Shown here in pieces: positions 38,153 through 49,145 of a DNA stretch of 64,000 bases. Each line of letters opens with the position of its first letter. The first letter of the stretch is position 1. The stretch is taken from the NCBI RefSeq assembly GCF_954871325.1, contig NC_088779.1, positions 29,002,869 to 29,066,868 of the forward strand. Reading direction: 5' to 3'. The notes below the pieces were generated by a model, which did no database searches, had not been told where the DNA came from, and saw only the letters and a program-made list of their open reading frames with translations. This stretch comes from Gordionus sp. m RMFG-2023. Taxonomy: Eukaryota; Nematomorpha; Gordioida; Chordodea; Parachordodidae. A program made the translations under genes and the position numbers.

Positions 38153-41100
38153 ATGATAGTAATATCCAGGCACAAATGACTGATCTGCAAAGAAATATTC
38201 AAAGGATATAGCATAGAATAGCATCATAGACTTTGCCATAGTTAATTAACTCACTTCTAGTTGGAATAAATGGGGTCATTTAAGCAAATAGTGGCATAAA
38301 CTTTAAATAAAAGTTTTTAAGATTAATATGTTAGTGTTAATATATTAGGTTATTTTTTTCAAACTTAATCATTTTTTAAGTTCGTTTTCCAAATTTTAAA
38401 AATATGATTGTATTGCAAAACCTTAATATCATAGAGGTTCATTTAAAAAAAGTAATCTCTTTTGTTATTTTATCTGGAAAAAATAAGTTTAAGATAAAGT
38501 AATATATTGTTTGGTATATAAATTAACAATCAATGAAAAATTTATTAAAAAAAGAATTGTTTAAGGGTGAATAAGTTAAAATAAAACATCATATTTTGTC
38601 AATAACTTTCAAAATTAAAAAATATTAAGTCTTTATAAATGAAATATTAACTTAGCTTTTACGGAGGATTTTAATTGATTTATTTTCTTAGTCTGTGGTT
38701 ATTTTGCTCAGTGTTTTTTTACATTAGATTTCCCTTATTAGAAAATTAAATCTTCTTCATATTAAATCTTTGAAAATAAAGTGTTTATTTATGATGATAA
38801 ACTTTGTATACTACATCGCTTATTATATATTTTAAAATAAAAGAATATTTTATGTAATAATTTGCACAAATATATTAATTTCTTTAATATTCTTTTTAGT
38901 TGAAAAAAATCAACCAAAAGTAGAAGAAAATGTAACCGAAGGAATAGAATTAAACAAAAAAACTGATATTGTATTTTAAGCATTTTAATTTAATTTAATT
39001 TTGCATTTGCTATTTTTATATTATATAATAACATATTAGATTATGGGATATATTATCATTTAACCAATATAATAAATAAAACAACATGTGATTTTTAATT
39101 TATAATAATTTAGCCTTGCATTCACTATTTTTTATATTATATAATAATATATTATCATTTATTCTAAAATAATAATTAAAACAAACATGTGATTCTAGAT
39201 CAAAACATTGTGATTATTGCATTATTAAATTTAAAATTATAAATTTTTTTACGATTATAACTTTAAAGGAATTTAAATAAAATATTGCAAATATATGATT
39301 CACATATTTCAAATATATTAATATTTTTTAGGTGATGAGTAAATATTTTAATTTACTACATTTTTCGACCTTATTGGGTACTCATCAGCTTACATTAACT
39401 AATGTTGATATCATTGTGCAGTTGGTTTATATATTTAAAGAATATTTGGTATTCTACCGGAAAAAGCATATATAATCATATTAGGTCATTTCAAGGAAAC
39501 ATTTATTATGAAAAATAGTTACATAATTCACATCGATATAAATTTCTGATATATATATATATATATACTATAATTTTTTAAAGAATTTGGCTAGCTTCTT
39601 TTTAGTTTCCATATTTCAATAAATAAGATTAAATGTGATATGATCAAAAAATATGATAAATTTATTGTTGGAAATATTATTTGTACTTTTAATTTTATTT
39701 TGAATGATTTTTATCTATTTCATCAATATAAACATCTTCTTCATGTAATTCAAGCTCCGTTGCCTGTGGCTACTGATTATATAACCTTCAATCTCTATTA
39801 TCCCTCTTTACTTTGAAACTCTTTATTAGATGACCCAAAGTTAATTGATGCTGTTTGATGATCTTTATTTACCGGTAGGGACATAAATAATTACAAGATT
39901 TATTATAAAACAATTAGACAACTTAAAAAAAAATTAAAAATATAGCTCATTTTCTACGTGTTCGAATTCTAGGGGCTCCACGGAACATGAACGATTAAAC
40001 TATTTAACACAAATAAACTGAAAAAAAAATTGAAGTATTTTTTAAAATCGCCATACAAAATCCGATGAAGAAGCAATATGATAATTAATTTTATAGCTTT
40101 TATTTATCTTATAACCATTTTTTTAATAATGCAGATCTAATTGTTAAATTTTTAAAGAATAGGTATTAATCAAGTAATAAATATTGGCGCAACCCAGATA
40201 TCACACTCAAAGGGATCAAGGAAAACTAAATCCAATAATTCATATATTCTTAAAGCTTAGGTTCTAGCAATTTATATAAAATAGGACTTTGAGAAAAATC
40301 ATAAGAAGGCTAGCAAATTATATTCATATAAAAAAAATTTCGAGAGCCATCCATCATTCAAAAAAAACATAAAGGCCTTTATCATTGTATCGATTTCAAA
40401 CATATTTTTAAAAATATGATTTAATTGATATGGACTTAAAAAGTAATTTTATTTAAAATAAACACTATTCGCACTAATTATATTGCTCTCGCTTGTTTTT
40501 CCGATATCGAATTCAGGGCTTGCGAAATAGTTTTCGCTTTATTGTCTTCACAATTTAGTAGTTATGACTACGCTATAAAATCACACGATTATTGATACAC
40601 GATTGTCATTTATTCTTCGAACAAAAAAGTTCGCGATAGGTTCCTCTATAAAAATTTACACTATTTGATTTGTCATATGGTCTCCATAGAATAGTTTGTC
40701 ATATAGTCTCAATTGAATAGTATTCGCGAATAGTATACGAGATGATAAGACTTGCGATATTCATTCTTAATTATAATAATTCGCTATAAAATTTTTTGCG
40801 AAAAATAAGTTTCATGATAAAAGTTTCGCTAAATTGACATGAAACCTGATACCTGTAGTAATTTAGAAATATATGGTAATATACTATTTATACATTATAA
40901 ATTATTATATTCGTCAATTAGATTCAATATAGTATATATTTTATTAGGTAAAATTACATATATCCTAGTACAATATCTCCGCTGAATATTATTGTATTCT
41001 ATATTAATTTTTTCAAAAATTGTACAGGAGGGTATTCAAAAAAAAGGATTTCTTCAATGTTAAAAATTGGAATCACAATGTAATAATATTTCTAAATTAT

Positions 41101-41179
41101 ATTTTGACATTTTTATCATGAATATATAAGAATCTAGTATTGAAGATATCATTTTTTTTAAAAAAAACATTTTAGCAAA
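38153..41179. other. AT-rich DNA, mostly unclassified
   Basis: No gene supported. Contains a short (AT)n run at about 39,549-39,567, a modest higher-complexity patch at 39,720-39,850, and the island at 40,480-40,880 listed separately. No long match to other parts of the window was noticed. Confidence 0.5.
40480..40880. other. Patch rich in TTCGC words with a short direct repeat
   Basis: Many ttcgc/gcgaa words (ttgcgaaatag, gttcgcgatagg, tattcgcgaatag) cluster here, in contrast to CpG-poor flanks. A direct repeat, tttgtcatatggtctc then tttgtcatatagtctc, occurs near 40,668 and 40,698. The palindrome tattcgcgaata is near 40,721. It may be an unclassified short mobile element; no terminal repeats or target duplication were identified. 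Confidence 0.35.
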
Positions 41180-41703
41180 ATAGCAATGGATATAGTATTA
41201 ATAATCCCTTCTTTTAAAAATATTGTCCTTATTTTGATCTCCATCTATTTTAAATCATAAATTTTGATTTGATATTTATATTTAAATTTGTATGTTTTTA
41301 TTTTAGACATTCACAGTGAGTTAACCCTAATAATTCCTATAAGTTAATTAGATATGAAAAGTTATATATTATCAATTAATTATCTGATATAATTTTTGTT
41401 TTGAAAAATTAGTGACTTAAAATATTTATATATAAATTTTTTTAAATGGATCAATCTTTAGATATAAATGAAACGAAGCTACATCAATAAAAAAAAATTT
41501 TAAAATTATTATACTAAAAAATTATACCTTAATATGTATTAAGTCTAAAATATTTTTATTTATGATTAATTTTATTTAAAAACGGTTTCAAATTAAAACA
41601 AAATTCAACATAAACTATATCAAAATGAAATATATAGTTTTTAAATAAACAAATGGGAATATATGAAAAATTATATGAAAATAAATATAATATATTTTAA
41701 AAT
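41180..41703. repeat. Copy B, left flank of E1 (paralogue of 940-1,438)
   Basis: Near-identical to 940-1,438, including tataatatattttaaaat, which is where E1 interrupts it. The match resumes at 44,018. Confidence 0.88.
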
Positions 41704-41871
41704 ATTAAAATTGTGAATTATTTCTATAATTATTGATTATTTTTTTTATCATTTGGAAATAAAATTAATAAAGGTAAAAAAATATAAAAATATATTTTGC
41801 GAAAGAGGGTAAGGGATAAAAAAATGGAAACTAGGAAATAGAAGGGAGAGAGAGAGCATAGACATAGGAGA

Positions 41872-42456
41872 TTATTCAATGGAAGAGATGAAACTTAGGT
41901 AGTTAGAGCGAATGATGGCGGGAGCAAGTCTTTGTCGTAAGAAAAGGGACTCTTTAGGCTGATCGGTTTTTTCCCGAATCCGTTTGCCTAATTCTTTAAA
42001 AAAACTTAGAGCTTTGCTACCGAAGGTGGTAAGAGTAGAGCAGGCGATAGGTATGAATAAGAAAGAGGGGTCTATGGAACTATATTTGATAGTTTTACGA
42101 GTTTCTGCTAGAGCGAGGGCATCGACGTTGTGGTTGGATGGTGCATTTGGGTCTATGCAGGTGAAGTCCCAGACTAGTAGCTGGCCCCTTGACCAAGGAA
42201 TCAAGGACATTCCATCAGGACGTTTTCCGTCGGATCTAAAAATGCCGGTCGGTTCAAGTCTTGATGGAATGTCTGCGGATTTGAGAGCGCGCAATATGAT
42301 GTCATTGCAATTGGTGTGCCGTGGAAAACGGCCTCGGCAAAAGCGGCAATGGAGGCAATGTCTGCCCTTGCGATCGACGCTGGTTTCGCAGTGTTTGCAT
42401 TGGTATGGTAGAACAATTTCGCAATTGAGCCGTAATCCAATGGCAAATCTTAGCTC
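41872..42456 (-). pseudogene. E1 zinc knuckle and R2-like endonuclease domain
   Basis: This is the C-terminal 194 codons, in a different frame from the RT part by one frameshift near 42,455. It opens ELRFAIGLRLNCEIVLPYQC and contains the knuckle C-x2-C-x9-H-x3-C (CKHC...GRHCLHC), probably for nucleic-acid binding. It continues ALKSADIPSRLEPTG, then KRPDGMSLIPW, QLLVWDFTCID. The RPDG followed by a D in WDFTCID is the arrangement of the PD-(D/E)xK restriction-like endonuclease of R2-type LINEs, which cut the target to prime reverse transcription. The tail FFKELGKRI...YLSFISSIE ends in a stop. The same architecture is found in E2 and E3. The nuclease assignment is by motif only. Confidence 0.85.
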
Positions 42457-44015
42457 TCAGCGGTCAGCAATAAGTCGAGGTTGTTGGAGGGTATAGTTTC
42501 CAGAAACTCGTAACCCGATCTTTGGTTTAATTGGTGAAAGACTGTGAGATCGTCGTCATGAAGGCTCAATTTTAGGTAAGCGACGGAGCCTTCGTTGAGT
42601 GGAGTATCCCAGTCTCTCTGTAAACAGGAGGAGGGTCGAGGAGTGTTTGGGACAACGGAATTGTCCCAAATGGTCTGGGCTTCAGCTAATAATGGGTCAG
42701 GAAAGTGAGAAAGCTGGCTAATGTGTGAGTCAGATGAGAGGCGGGAGGCGATGAATACACTGATGGAAAGAGTTAAAGGTGAGCGTAAGCCGATGCCTCC
42801 GAGCTTGCATGGAAGTGATGCTTGTAGCCATGAATTATGGTTGAAGCGAAGATTAAGGATCTCTTCGGCAAGAGATTTGACTGAAGTTTCAAATGATTTT
42901 AGTGAGTCGGGAAATTTAAAGATTGAGGTGGATCGAAGAGCGTAAAGAATTTTAGGAATGTAGTAAAAGTTTTTGAGGAGAAAAAAAGCTTGATGGCGAG
43001 GGAGAAATTTAGAGATGTTTTTGAAATGAAGTAAGCTAGATGATGCGTTAGAGAAGAAGTGATTTATGGATTGCAAGCCACCGACAGGTGAGCCGAGATG
43101 AGTGAGGGATGACAGCTCGGTTGTAAGGAAGTTATGGGTGAATGGGATGGAACAATGAAGTGGACAGATCTCGGTTTTTTGTTCGTTAAGTGAAAGTCCA
43201 ATTGCGGCGGAATGTGTATTAATGATGGCGAGGGCCTTGGCGACCTCGTGAGGGGAGCCGCAGAACATTCCGTCGTCGATGTACCAAGTGTGGAGTGGAA
43301 GATTGCAGTTGGTAGAAATGTTTTTGACCATTTCGTTGATTCCAATGCAGAAAAGTATCGAGCCTAGAGGATCGCCTTGCTGGATCCCTTCAGATGATGA
43401 AAGTAAGTAGTTGTTGAATTGGAGATGAGATGGCTTGGAATAGCAGGAGTGGAAAAATTGGGAGAAGGTGGGAAATGAGTGGTATATTTGTGGAAGAAAG
43501 TGGGAACGGCGAATGGAGTTGAAGGCGTTAGAAAAATCAATTTTGACGAGGATTTCGTCACTAGGGTTGGTTTGGAGATGGATGCGAGTAGCGTGTGTGG
43601 CTATTTCGCAACCTCCCTGGATGCCAATACCGAGTTGATGGGGTGCTAAAATTAAGGCTGCGTTGTCCTTAATTTTGGAAGCTATGAGTTTAGCAACGAG
43701 GCGACGGAATACGGTCCCGATTGCTATCGGCCGGATGTCCTTGTTCGGCTTTTCGAGTGCGATTAATTTAGCGCCGAACAGGAGTGGCCTGATGGATTCG
43801 GGAACAGGTCCATGTGCAATTTTGTTGCAGAATGTTGTTAGATTCTGTAAGATAGGGACCTGGCTGACTATGAGGGGGGATGTAAGGTCCTGGAGGAAGA
43901 TGGGGCGAAGCCCATCATACCCGGGCGAGGAGTCGTGATAAAAGGATAGGATACTTTTGCGCACCTCGACGGGGGTGAAATTAGTGGGAAATATGTTGGG
44001 CGGAGGAGGAGGTAA
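42450..44015 (-). pseudogene. E1 reverse transcriptase domain, 5'-truncated
   Basis: An open frame of 521 codons without internal stop. Counting from codon 43,962-43,964: SSPGYDGLRP (12-21) precedes the fingers; KLIALEKP and IRPIAIGTVFRRLVAKLI (66-94) are RT blocks 1-2; VKIDFSNAFNSI (140-151) is motif A with D143; SEGIQQGDPLGSILF (191-205) is motif B; HTWYIDDGMF (225-234) is motif C with D230 and D231; GLSLNEQKTEI (256-266) is motif D. The thumb follows with HQAFFLLKN, PKILYALRS and GGIGLRSPLTLS. All three catalytic aspartates are present. YIDDG rather than FADD or YADD marks this family. The upstream part of the protein is missing, so there is no natural start codon, and a frameshift separates the domain from its endonuclease. 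Confidence 0.93.
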
Positions 44016-44017
44016 GA

Positions 44018-44440
44018 TATATTAGAAACATTAAAAAAAAACCGGTTTGAATAAACTGCAAATGCTAAGGTAAACTGCAAATGCTTAGGTAAAATTTTCA
44101 TATATTATCTATTATTTGTAGTGAGATTCATTTTCCTATGATATAAATAACTTATAAAAAATTAAATTATTAGATATATTCAAAATAAAACAATATACAT
44201 TAATAGTTGAATTTTCTTTTATCTCATGATAAATCGTTTAAATCCTTTAATATAATTATATTAAAATTAATATAATTATATTAAAATTAATTAAATTTTA
44301 AATTTCAATAATATTAAATCCGCAAGATGGCCTGTATTATTTTAAAATATTAATAAAAAAATATAATTATTTAAAAAATGTTATATATCAGAATTTACAC
44401 CTAAAACATTAAAGGTTCATTTTAATAAGCTGTATTATCA
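44018..44440. repeat. Copy B, right flank of E1 (paralogue of 1,439-1,860)
   Basis: Resumes the match at tatattagaaac and includes the doubled tgcaaatgct(a/t)agg start and a full left inverted arm, but no right arm. At about 44,440 the match switches from 1,860 to 11,172 (shared ttataataattcttaaatct), so 9.3 kb present between those points in the left half of the window is absent here. Confidence 0.85.
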
Positions 44441-44943
44441 TAATACTATTTATAATAATTCTTAAATCTATTTGTTTTATCATAGATACGGATTATGTTC
44501 AAACCTTAACAATTTGATAATTGTCACATATAAAAACAAATAATTTTAACTATAAAAAAATTATTTATCGGAAAATTAAGAATTGACTATTACGGGGAAG
44601 GATTATGTTAGTAATTTTTTTCGAGAATGATAAAAGGTTATAAAACTTGCAAACACAATGTCTGATATTTGCTTCTTAACAATTAGTTTATAATAATGTT
44701 TTATTTTTAAAAATTAAAATAATCATAATTTCTATAGATTAATAAATATTATCTACTTATATCAATTTATATATGATCATCTTTTTCTCATATTTTATTA
44801 ATCGTTACTTGATATAGAACCTACATCTTCAAGAGCGTTTAAAGTGAAACAAGGTAATATAAGTCATTTATAAAATATAAATTGACTGAAATAATAATTA
44901 TTTACTCTGAATTTATATAATATATATAATAGAAGAACTATTT

Positions 44944-45162
44944 ACTGTTGTTAAATGGCTCGATTTGAGCCGATTTAAAATAGCTAACTCAATAATTTAT
45001 CCCGAAAAACATTGCGCAAGTCTGAAGATTTTTTTCTCATATATGTCACAAACGTTGATGCATGTATTAGCCAAATCTTGAAGCTTAATCAATATTTTTC
45101 TGGCTAAAATATTAGGATAGTCTCTTTTAAAAATCAGCTTAATTAAAGCCTTTAACAACAAT
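44944..45162. mobile_element. CAGTGTTGTTAA-type MITE in copy B
   Basis: About 219 bp. Left end actgttgttaaatggctcga; right end ttaaagcctttaacaacaat, whose reverse complement begins attgttgttaaaggc. It is the longer form of the MITE at 12,339-12,473 and still holds the segment lost there. Internal text cttgaagcttaatcaatatt and tctgaagatttttttctcat recurs in other copies. Confidence 0.6.
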
Positions 45163-47359
45163 AACGAGCATGCTCGAGTGCCAGGGTCCGAACTAAAAAT
45201 AATTAGGTTTCATTAAAATATTATCCTCGATTGGACTTTTTGATAAAATTTTTTCCTTAATCCGAACTGAACTATACTCGAATATAGATATTTTTTATTA
45301 TTTTGTCTCACAAAATACTTAAAACCCTCCTCAAAAAACTTATATTTTATAAGCAATCTAAAAGACCAAGTTTTCAGGTAACTATATTTTCTGACTGTAA
45401 ATTAAGTGCATCTATTTTATTTTGTAATAAGTTTTATTTAATTAAATTATAATCAACAAAATATAGCTAATAAAAATTTCAATTTTTTATTATGATAAAT
45501 TTTTAAATAAAGCATATTTATTTTGATGATATATAACTTAAGTCTCGTAAAAATTAAGTTCGAAAGAAATTATTTCTTAGACACATTAATATATTTCAAA
45601 ATAAAGAAAACTTTAAATAATTTATTGATTTCTTAATTTTTTTTTTATACAAGATCATCTGAAAAGAGAAGAAAATGCACCCATAGGAATTGAATCGCAT
45701 AATAAATCTGAATAATTAAATATGTGTATTTTTTATAATAATGATAAATTTAGATCATGGAAATATTTTATAATCTTAAACCAATATGTTGGTATTTTAT
45801 TGACCAAAAGCATTTGTGATTATTTTATTTTATGATATCAATTTAATGTTTGGACTTATAATATTTTTTTTGCTATGGTTACACCGCTTAAAATTTATTT
45901 GAATAAAATTTTTACGAATTCTAAAAATATTATTATTTAAAATGTTAACTTTAAATAATCAAATGTGTGATTCAAACATCAGATACACTTTGTAAAAATT
46001 TATTTTTGGTTGAATAGATTTTCTTGACTTTTAATTTTTAAACTCCTTTACTGAGAACAGCAAAGAAAGATTAAATTTATTTTATTCAATTAATGATTTC
46101 CCTTTATAGCAAATAAAGCATGGAAAAATCCTATAGGAATATAAGAATAGCAATTTGGCCATATTTACTTCCATATTTTGTTTAATTTTATATAAAAGGG
46201 AAAATATATTGAATATTTAAAATAATTAATTTATCAATTTAAATTATGGGTTAAGATTAATTAATAAGACTTAAGACCATTTTAAAATATAGCTATAAAG
46301 TCAATAATTTATTAATTACATTTTTCAATCTAAGTGCAATTTTAATAAAGGTTCAATTATTCTTCTTCTATATAACTAAAATTCAAATGGAAACTATTTG
46401 TAATTTTTGTATGGAGAATACATATTTCTTCTGGTGCTAATATGTCTCACCTTATATTCAGAAGTATTATTATGGCGATCTTTGATTCAATGTAACTGAA
46501 CCCTAGGTGCATCAATATGTCTGATTCAGAGATTAATTATAAGCCAATTATAAATCGTCATGATAAATGTGTTGTATAAAAGCAGCCAGTTTTTGCTTTA
46601 AAAATAATTAAATTAGGGTTGATCTTAAAGTCACGGTTTGTGTAGGTAATTATAAGAATGGCCACAAATGGTAACTCTTAGTCAACTCCTAAATCTACTT
46701 AGCAATTTATCATATTGCTAGAGGTTTGTATAAATAGTGCAAATATTTAAGACGAAGGAGAGGGGAATATATTGTATCGATTACGGCAATTAAATTACAC
46801 ATAAATAAATAATTAACCATCCATTTTGTAGTTTTTATCAAAATGATCAGATTATATAAATGTAGCAGCATCTATTATCGAAGGTTAATTTAATAATCAT
46901 GTGGTTATCGCATTTTTAAAATGGAAACATATTGAAACTTATTTAATATTCTTGTATGGTTATACCACAATTGATTTGAATAAAATAATCTTTAATCTAT
47001 GTTCATACATCACTTTGTCAATAGCTCTTTTGGATATTTGATTTTCAATCTATTCCTTCGAGATAAAAAAAAGGGATTATAATTTCTAATTTATTAAATA
47101 ACTCTACATTTTAAATAACAAATAAAGTAATAAAAATAGTTCCCCTATCTGTGAGCTGACGTAGCTGTAGATATGAGATTAGATAACATTGCATAATAGT
47201 TTAAAGGAGACTGAGTTTGTTAGATTGTGTTCTGGGTGGACTGAAGTTTAATACTTAACTTCTTTTTAGAATAGACTAAAAAGTCTTTAATTTAAGAAAA
47301 CTTCTGGTTTGTATATTTCGTTTCTTTTAAAAGATATTTTTAGCTTTTTATGATTATTC

Positions 47360-47745
47360 AGTAAGATCAAGGACACGAGATTACTTGTATGATAGTAATA
47401 AATCTGAATTACGTTTTTGTTAATATCTAGAAAGGAGATACCTATTAGGTTATATTGATAAATGGCTCTACCAGTTAGGCTAAATCAAAATTTTAGCCAA
47501 AATATTATCATTTAAGCCTCAAAATTTTGGGAATAGATATCCAAAACATATTGCCATCTTCTCAAAAATATATAACAATCATAAATAATTTGCTGACTAA
47601 AATCTTGGTTAAAATGTTTTTTTGAAACCGTTAGCAAAATCGATCTGTTAGCATGATTCTTCTGGGGGCGGGTGTGGCTTTGTCCCCTATCATATTTTAC
47701 CCTGCAATCGGATTAATCTCACGGAGGTATATTCTAATTATTTTT
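47360..47745. mobile_element. Insertion specific to copy B, MITE-containing
   Basis: Copy A passes directly from tgattatttt to aaatatttttatattgatgt (~14,540), while B carries ~380 extra bases. Inside, 47,450-47,660 looks like a diverged CAGTGTTGTTAA-type MITE (aaatggctctaccagttagg ... cgttagcaaaatcgatctgt). The remaining ~130 bases on the right include a GC-richer piece, ggggcgggtgtggctttgtc. It is either a nested insertion in B or a deletion in A. Confidence 0.5.
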
Positions 47746-48114
47746 ATATTGATGTTTCTTATTTTTCTTTAGTTATTGCTTTAAAAACATGTGCTTGCAA
47801 ATATCCACCTATCATTTGCTCCCTCTAGGTAAAGATAAGGAAGAATTAATAATAATTGTAGGGATTAGCTCATAGATCATTATTAGCATTATCAGGAAAT
47901 ATCTTTGTTAAATCAAACAACGGTAAAATTCCAATATTATAATTTTAAAGCACCAAAAAAATGACTGTAAAAAAAATATCATTTAGTTGTGTTTTTTTAT
48001 ATTTTAACAAAAAGTATTTTTCATTATATTAACTTATAACTGCAAACAATGCCCACATAGATAAATTATATAAAATTATAAATAAAAGACCATTAATATA
48101 TATAAAGACAGTTG

Positions 48115-49145
48115 TTAACGCTCCTTTTTAAAAGTAGCTAGCTCCCGCCCCTGTTTCTACCTTCTCAAAAGACCTAGCTACCGCTACCGCTAATACATTT
48201 TAAAAAGGAGATATTTCAAGCTCCAAGTAATGAAGTGGCACTCTATAACCGCTCCTTTGATTTTCATTTTTTTAGAGGGTATACGAAATAAAATCTTATT
48301 TTTTATCAAAAAGCTTTATTTATATTAAGTGATCTATCAACATATTTATAACCTTTTGTTAGCTTTTAAAAGTTATAAATTTTCTAAATAAGAATCTAAC
48401 AAACATCCACGCCTCTCCCCTAAGACCTTTTTTGCAATACTAAATAGGCGATCTACAGGAGCACTAGAGGGAAGCGGGGTATTATATTTATAAAGATATT
48501 TTTAATTTCAGGGAATTTATCAAAAATAGTAATTTTGTTATTTATTTAAAAAATATTTGTCCAATATATTATCTTCCTGATAATCAATTTCATGGAATTC
48601 AAAATAATCTTCCAAATCATTTTGTATTTAAAAGAAAGATTTTTTTACTTCTGGATTCTTTTTTAGATAAAAGCTTCTCACTTTTGTAATAGTTTTATTT
48701 AAACCTAAAAGGAATTTTGCCATTAAATTTGTTTGATCATTTGGTTCAACATCTTTTAGAAGTTTAAAATATATTTTGTATGGAAATGGAAATTCGATTT
48801 CTTCATCTATAATCTCTAAATCCATAATATCTAAAATTATTTTTTGTTATATATCTATAAAATGAATATAAATATGACTTACAAGATTTTCCAAAAAATT
48901 TCAATATAAAAAGGAAAACCAGATCTTTTATTAGATGAAAAACCAATATAAAACTCGACTAAACATTTAATAATGGATAAGTTTAAATAAAATAAAATTT
49001 CATTTTTATTGAATTCTAATTAACAATTATTATTAATATTTATAAAATAATTTAATTTATACATTAAATTTAAAGGAGCTGTGTAGCGGCGCTCCTCCAC
49101 TCCAGAAGCTTGCTCCCGCTCTCACTCTTCAATTTTAAAAATAAG
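48115..49145 (-). mobile_element. hAT transposon remnant in copy B
   Basis: The hAT transposase tail is flanked on both sides by GC-richer pieces with ctcccgctc/ggagct words: ttaacgctcctttttaaaag and gtagctagctcccgcccctg on the left, ggagctgtgtagcggcgctc and gcttgctcccgctctcactc on the right. These resemble subterminal or terminal repeats of a hAT element. Copy A keeps the left side but has lost ~390 bases on the right, including the right GC-rich piece. An 8-bp target duplication could not be identified, so the ends are approximate. Confidence 0.6.
48373..48825 (-). pseudogene. hAT transposase C-terminal remnant, copy B
   Basis: Duplicate of the copy A remnant. The dimerisation tail at 48,373-48,486 reads YNTPLPSSAPVDRLFSIAKK, then GERRGCLLDSYLENL and a stop. 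It differs from A at several residues (SN to SS, E to D, H to R), yet the upstream 65-codon stretch at 48,628-48,825 is unchanged at the DNA level. The uneven divergence over a few hundred bases is notable. Same frame breaks as in A, so the gene was already dead before the duplication. Confidence 0.8.

Larger units (their letters stand above)
41704..44017 (-). mobile_element. RLE-type retroelement E1 (2.3 kb, 5'-truncated)
   Basis: Comparison with the empty paralogous site (1,438/1,439) defines the insertion: the left flank ends ...ttttaaaat and the right resumes tatattagaaac, with no bases duplicated or lost. On the minus strand the element carries reverse transcriptase, zinc knuckle and restriction-like endonuclease, then a 3' tail of ~168 bases without a poly(A). 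The 5' end lies inside the coding region, before the RT fingers, as in target-primed insertions that stop early. Base composition is far less AT-biased than the host DNA. Only one frameshift is seen, so the copy is comparatively young. Confidence 0.9.

Noticed and set aside
39549-39567. (AT)n microsatellite
   Set aside because: Short and unremarkable in this composition.
42450-42460. Programmed frameshift between RT and endonuclease in E1
   Set aside because: No slippery heptamer is visible, and E2 has both domains in one frame, so a simple lesion is more likely.
41984-42496. 170-codon plus-strand open frame over E1, and similar ones at 42,721-42,945 and 43,663-43,938
   Set aside because: They are antisense shadows of the RT/endonuclease coding strand; the minus frame has clear RT and nuclease motifs.
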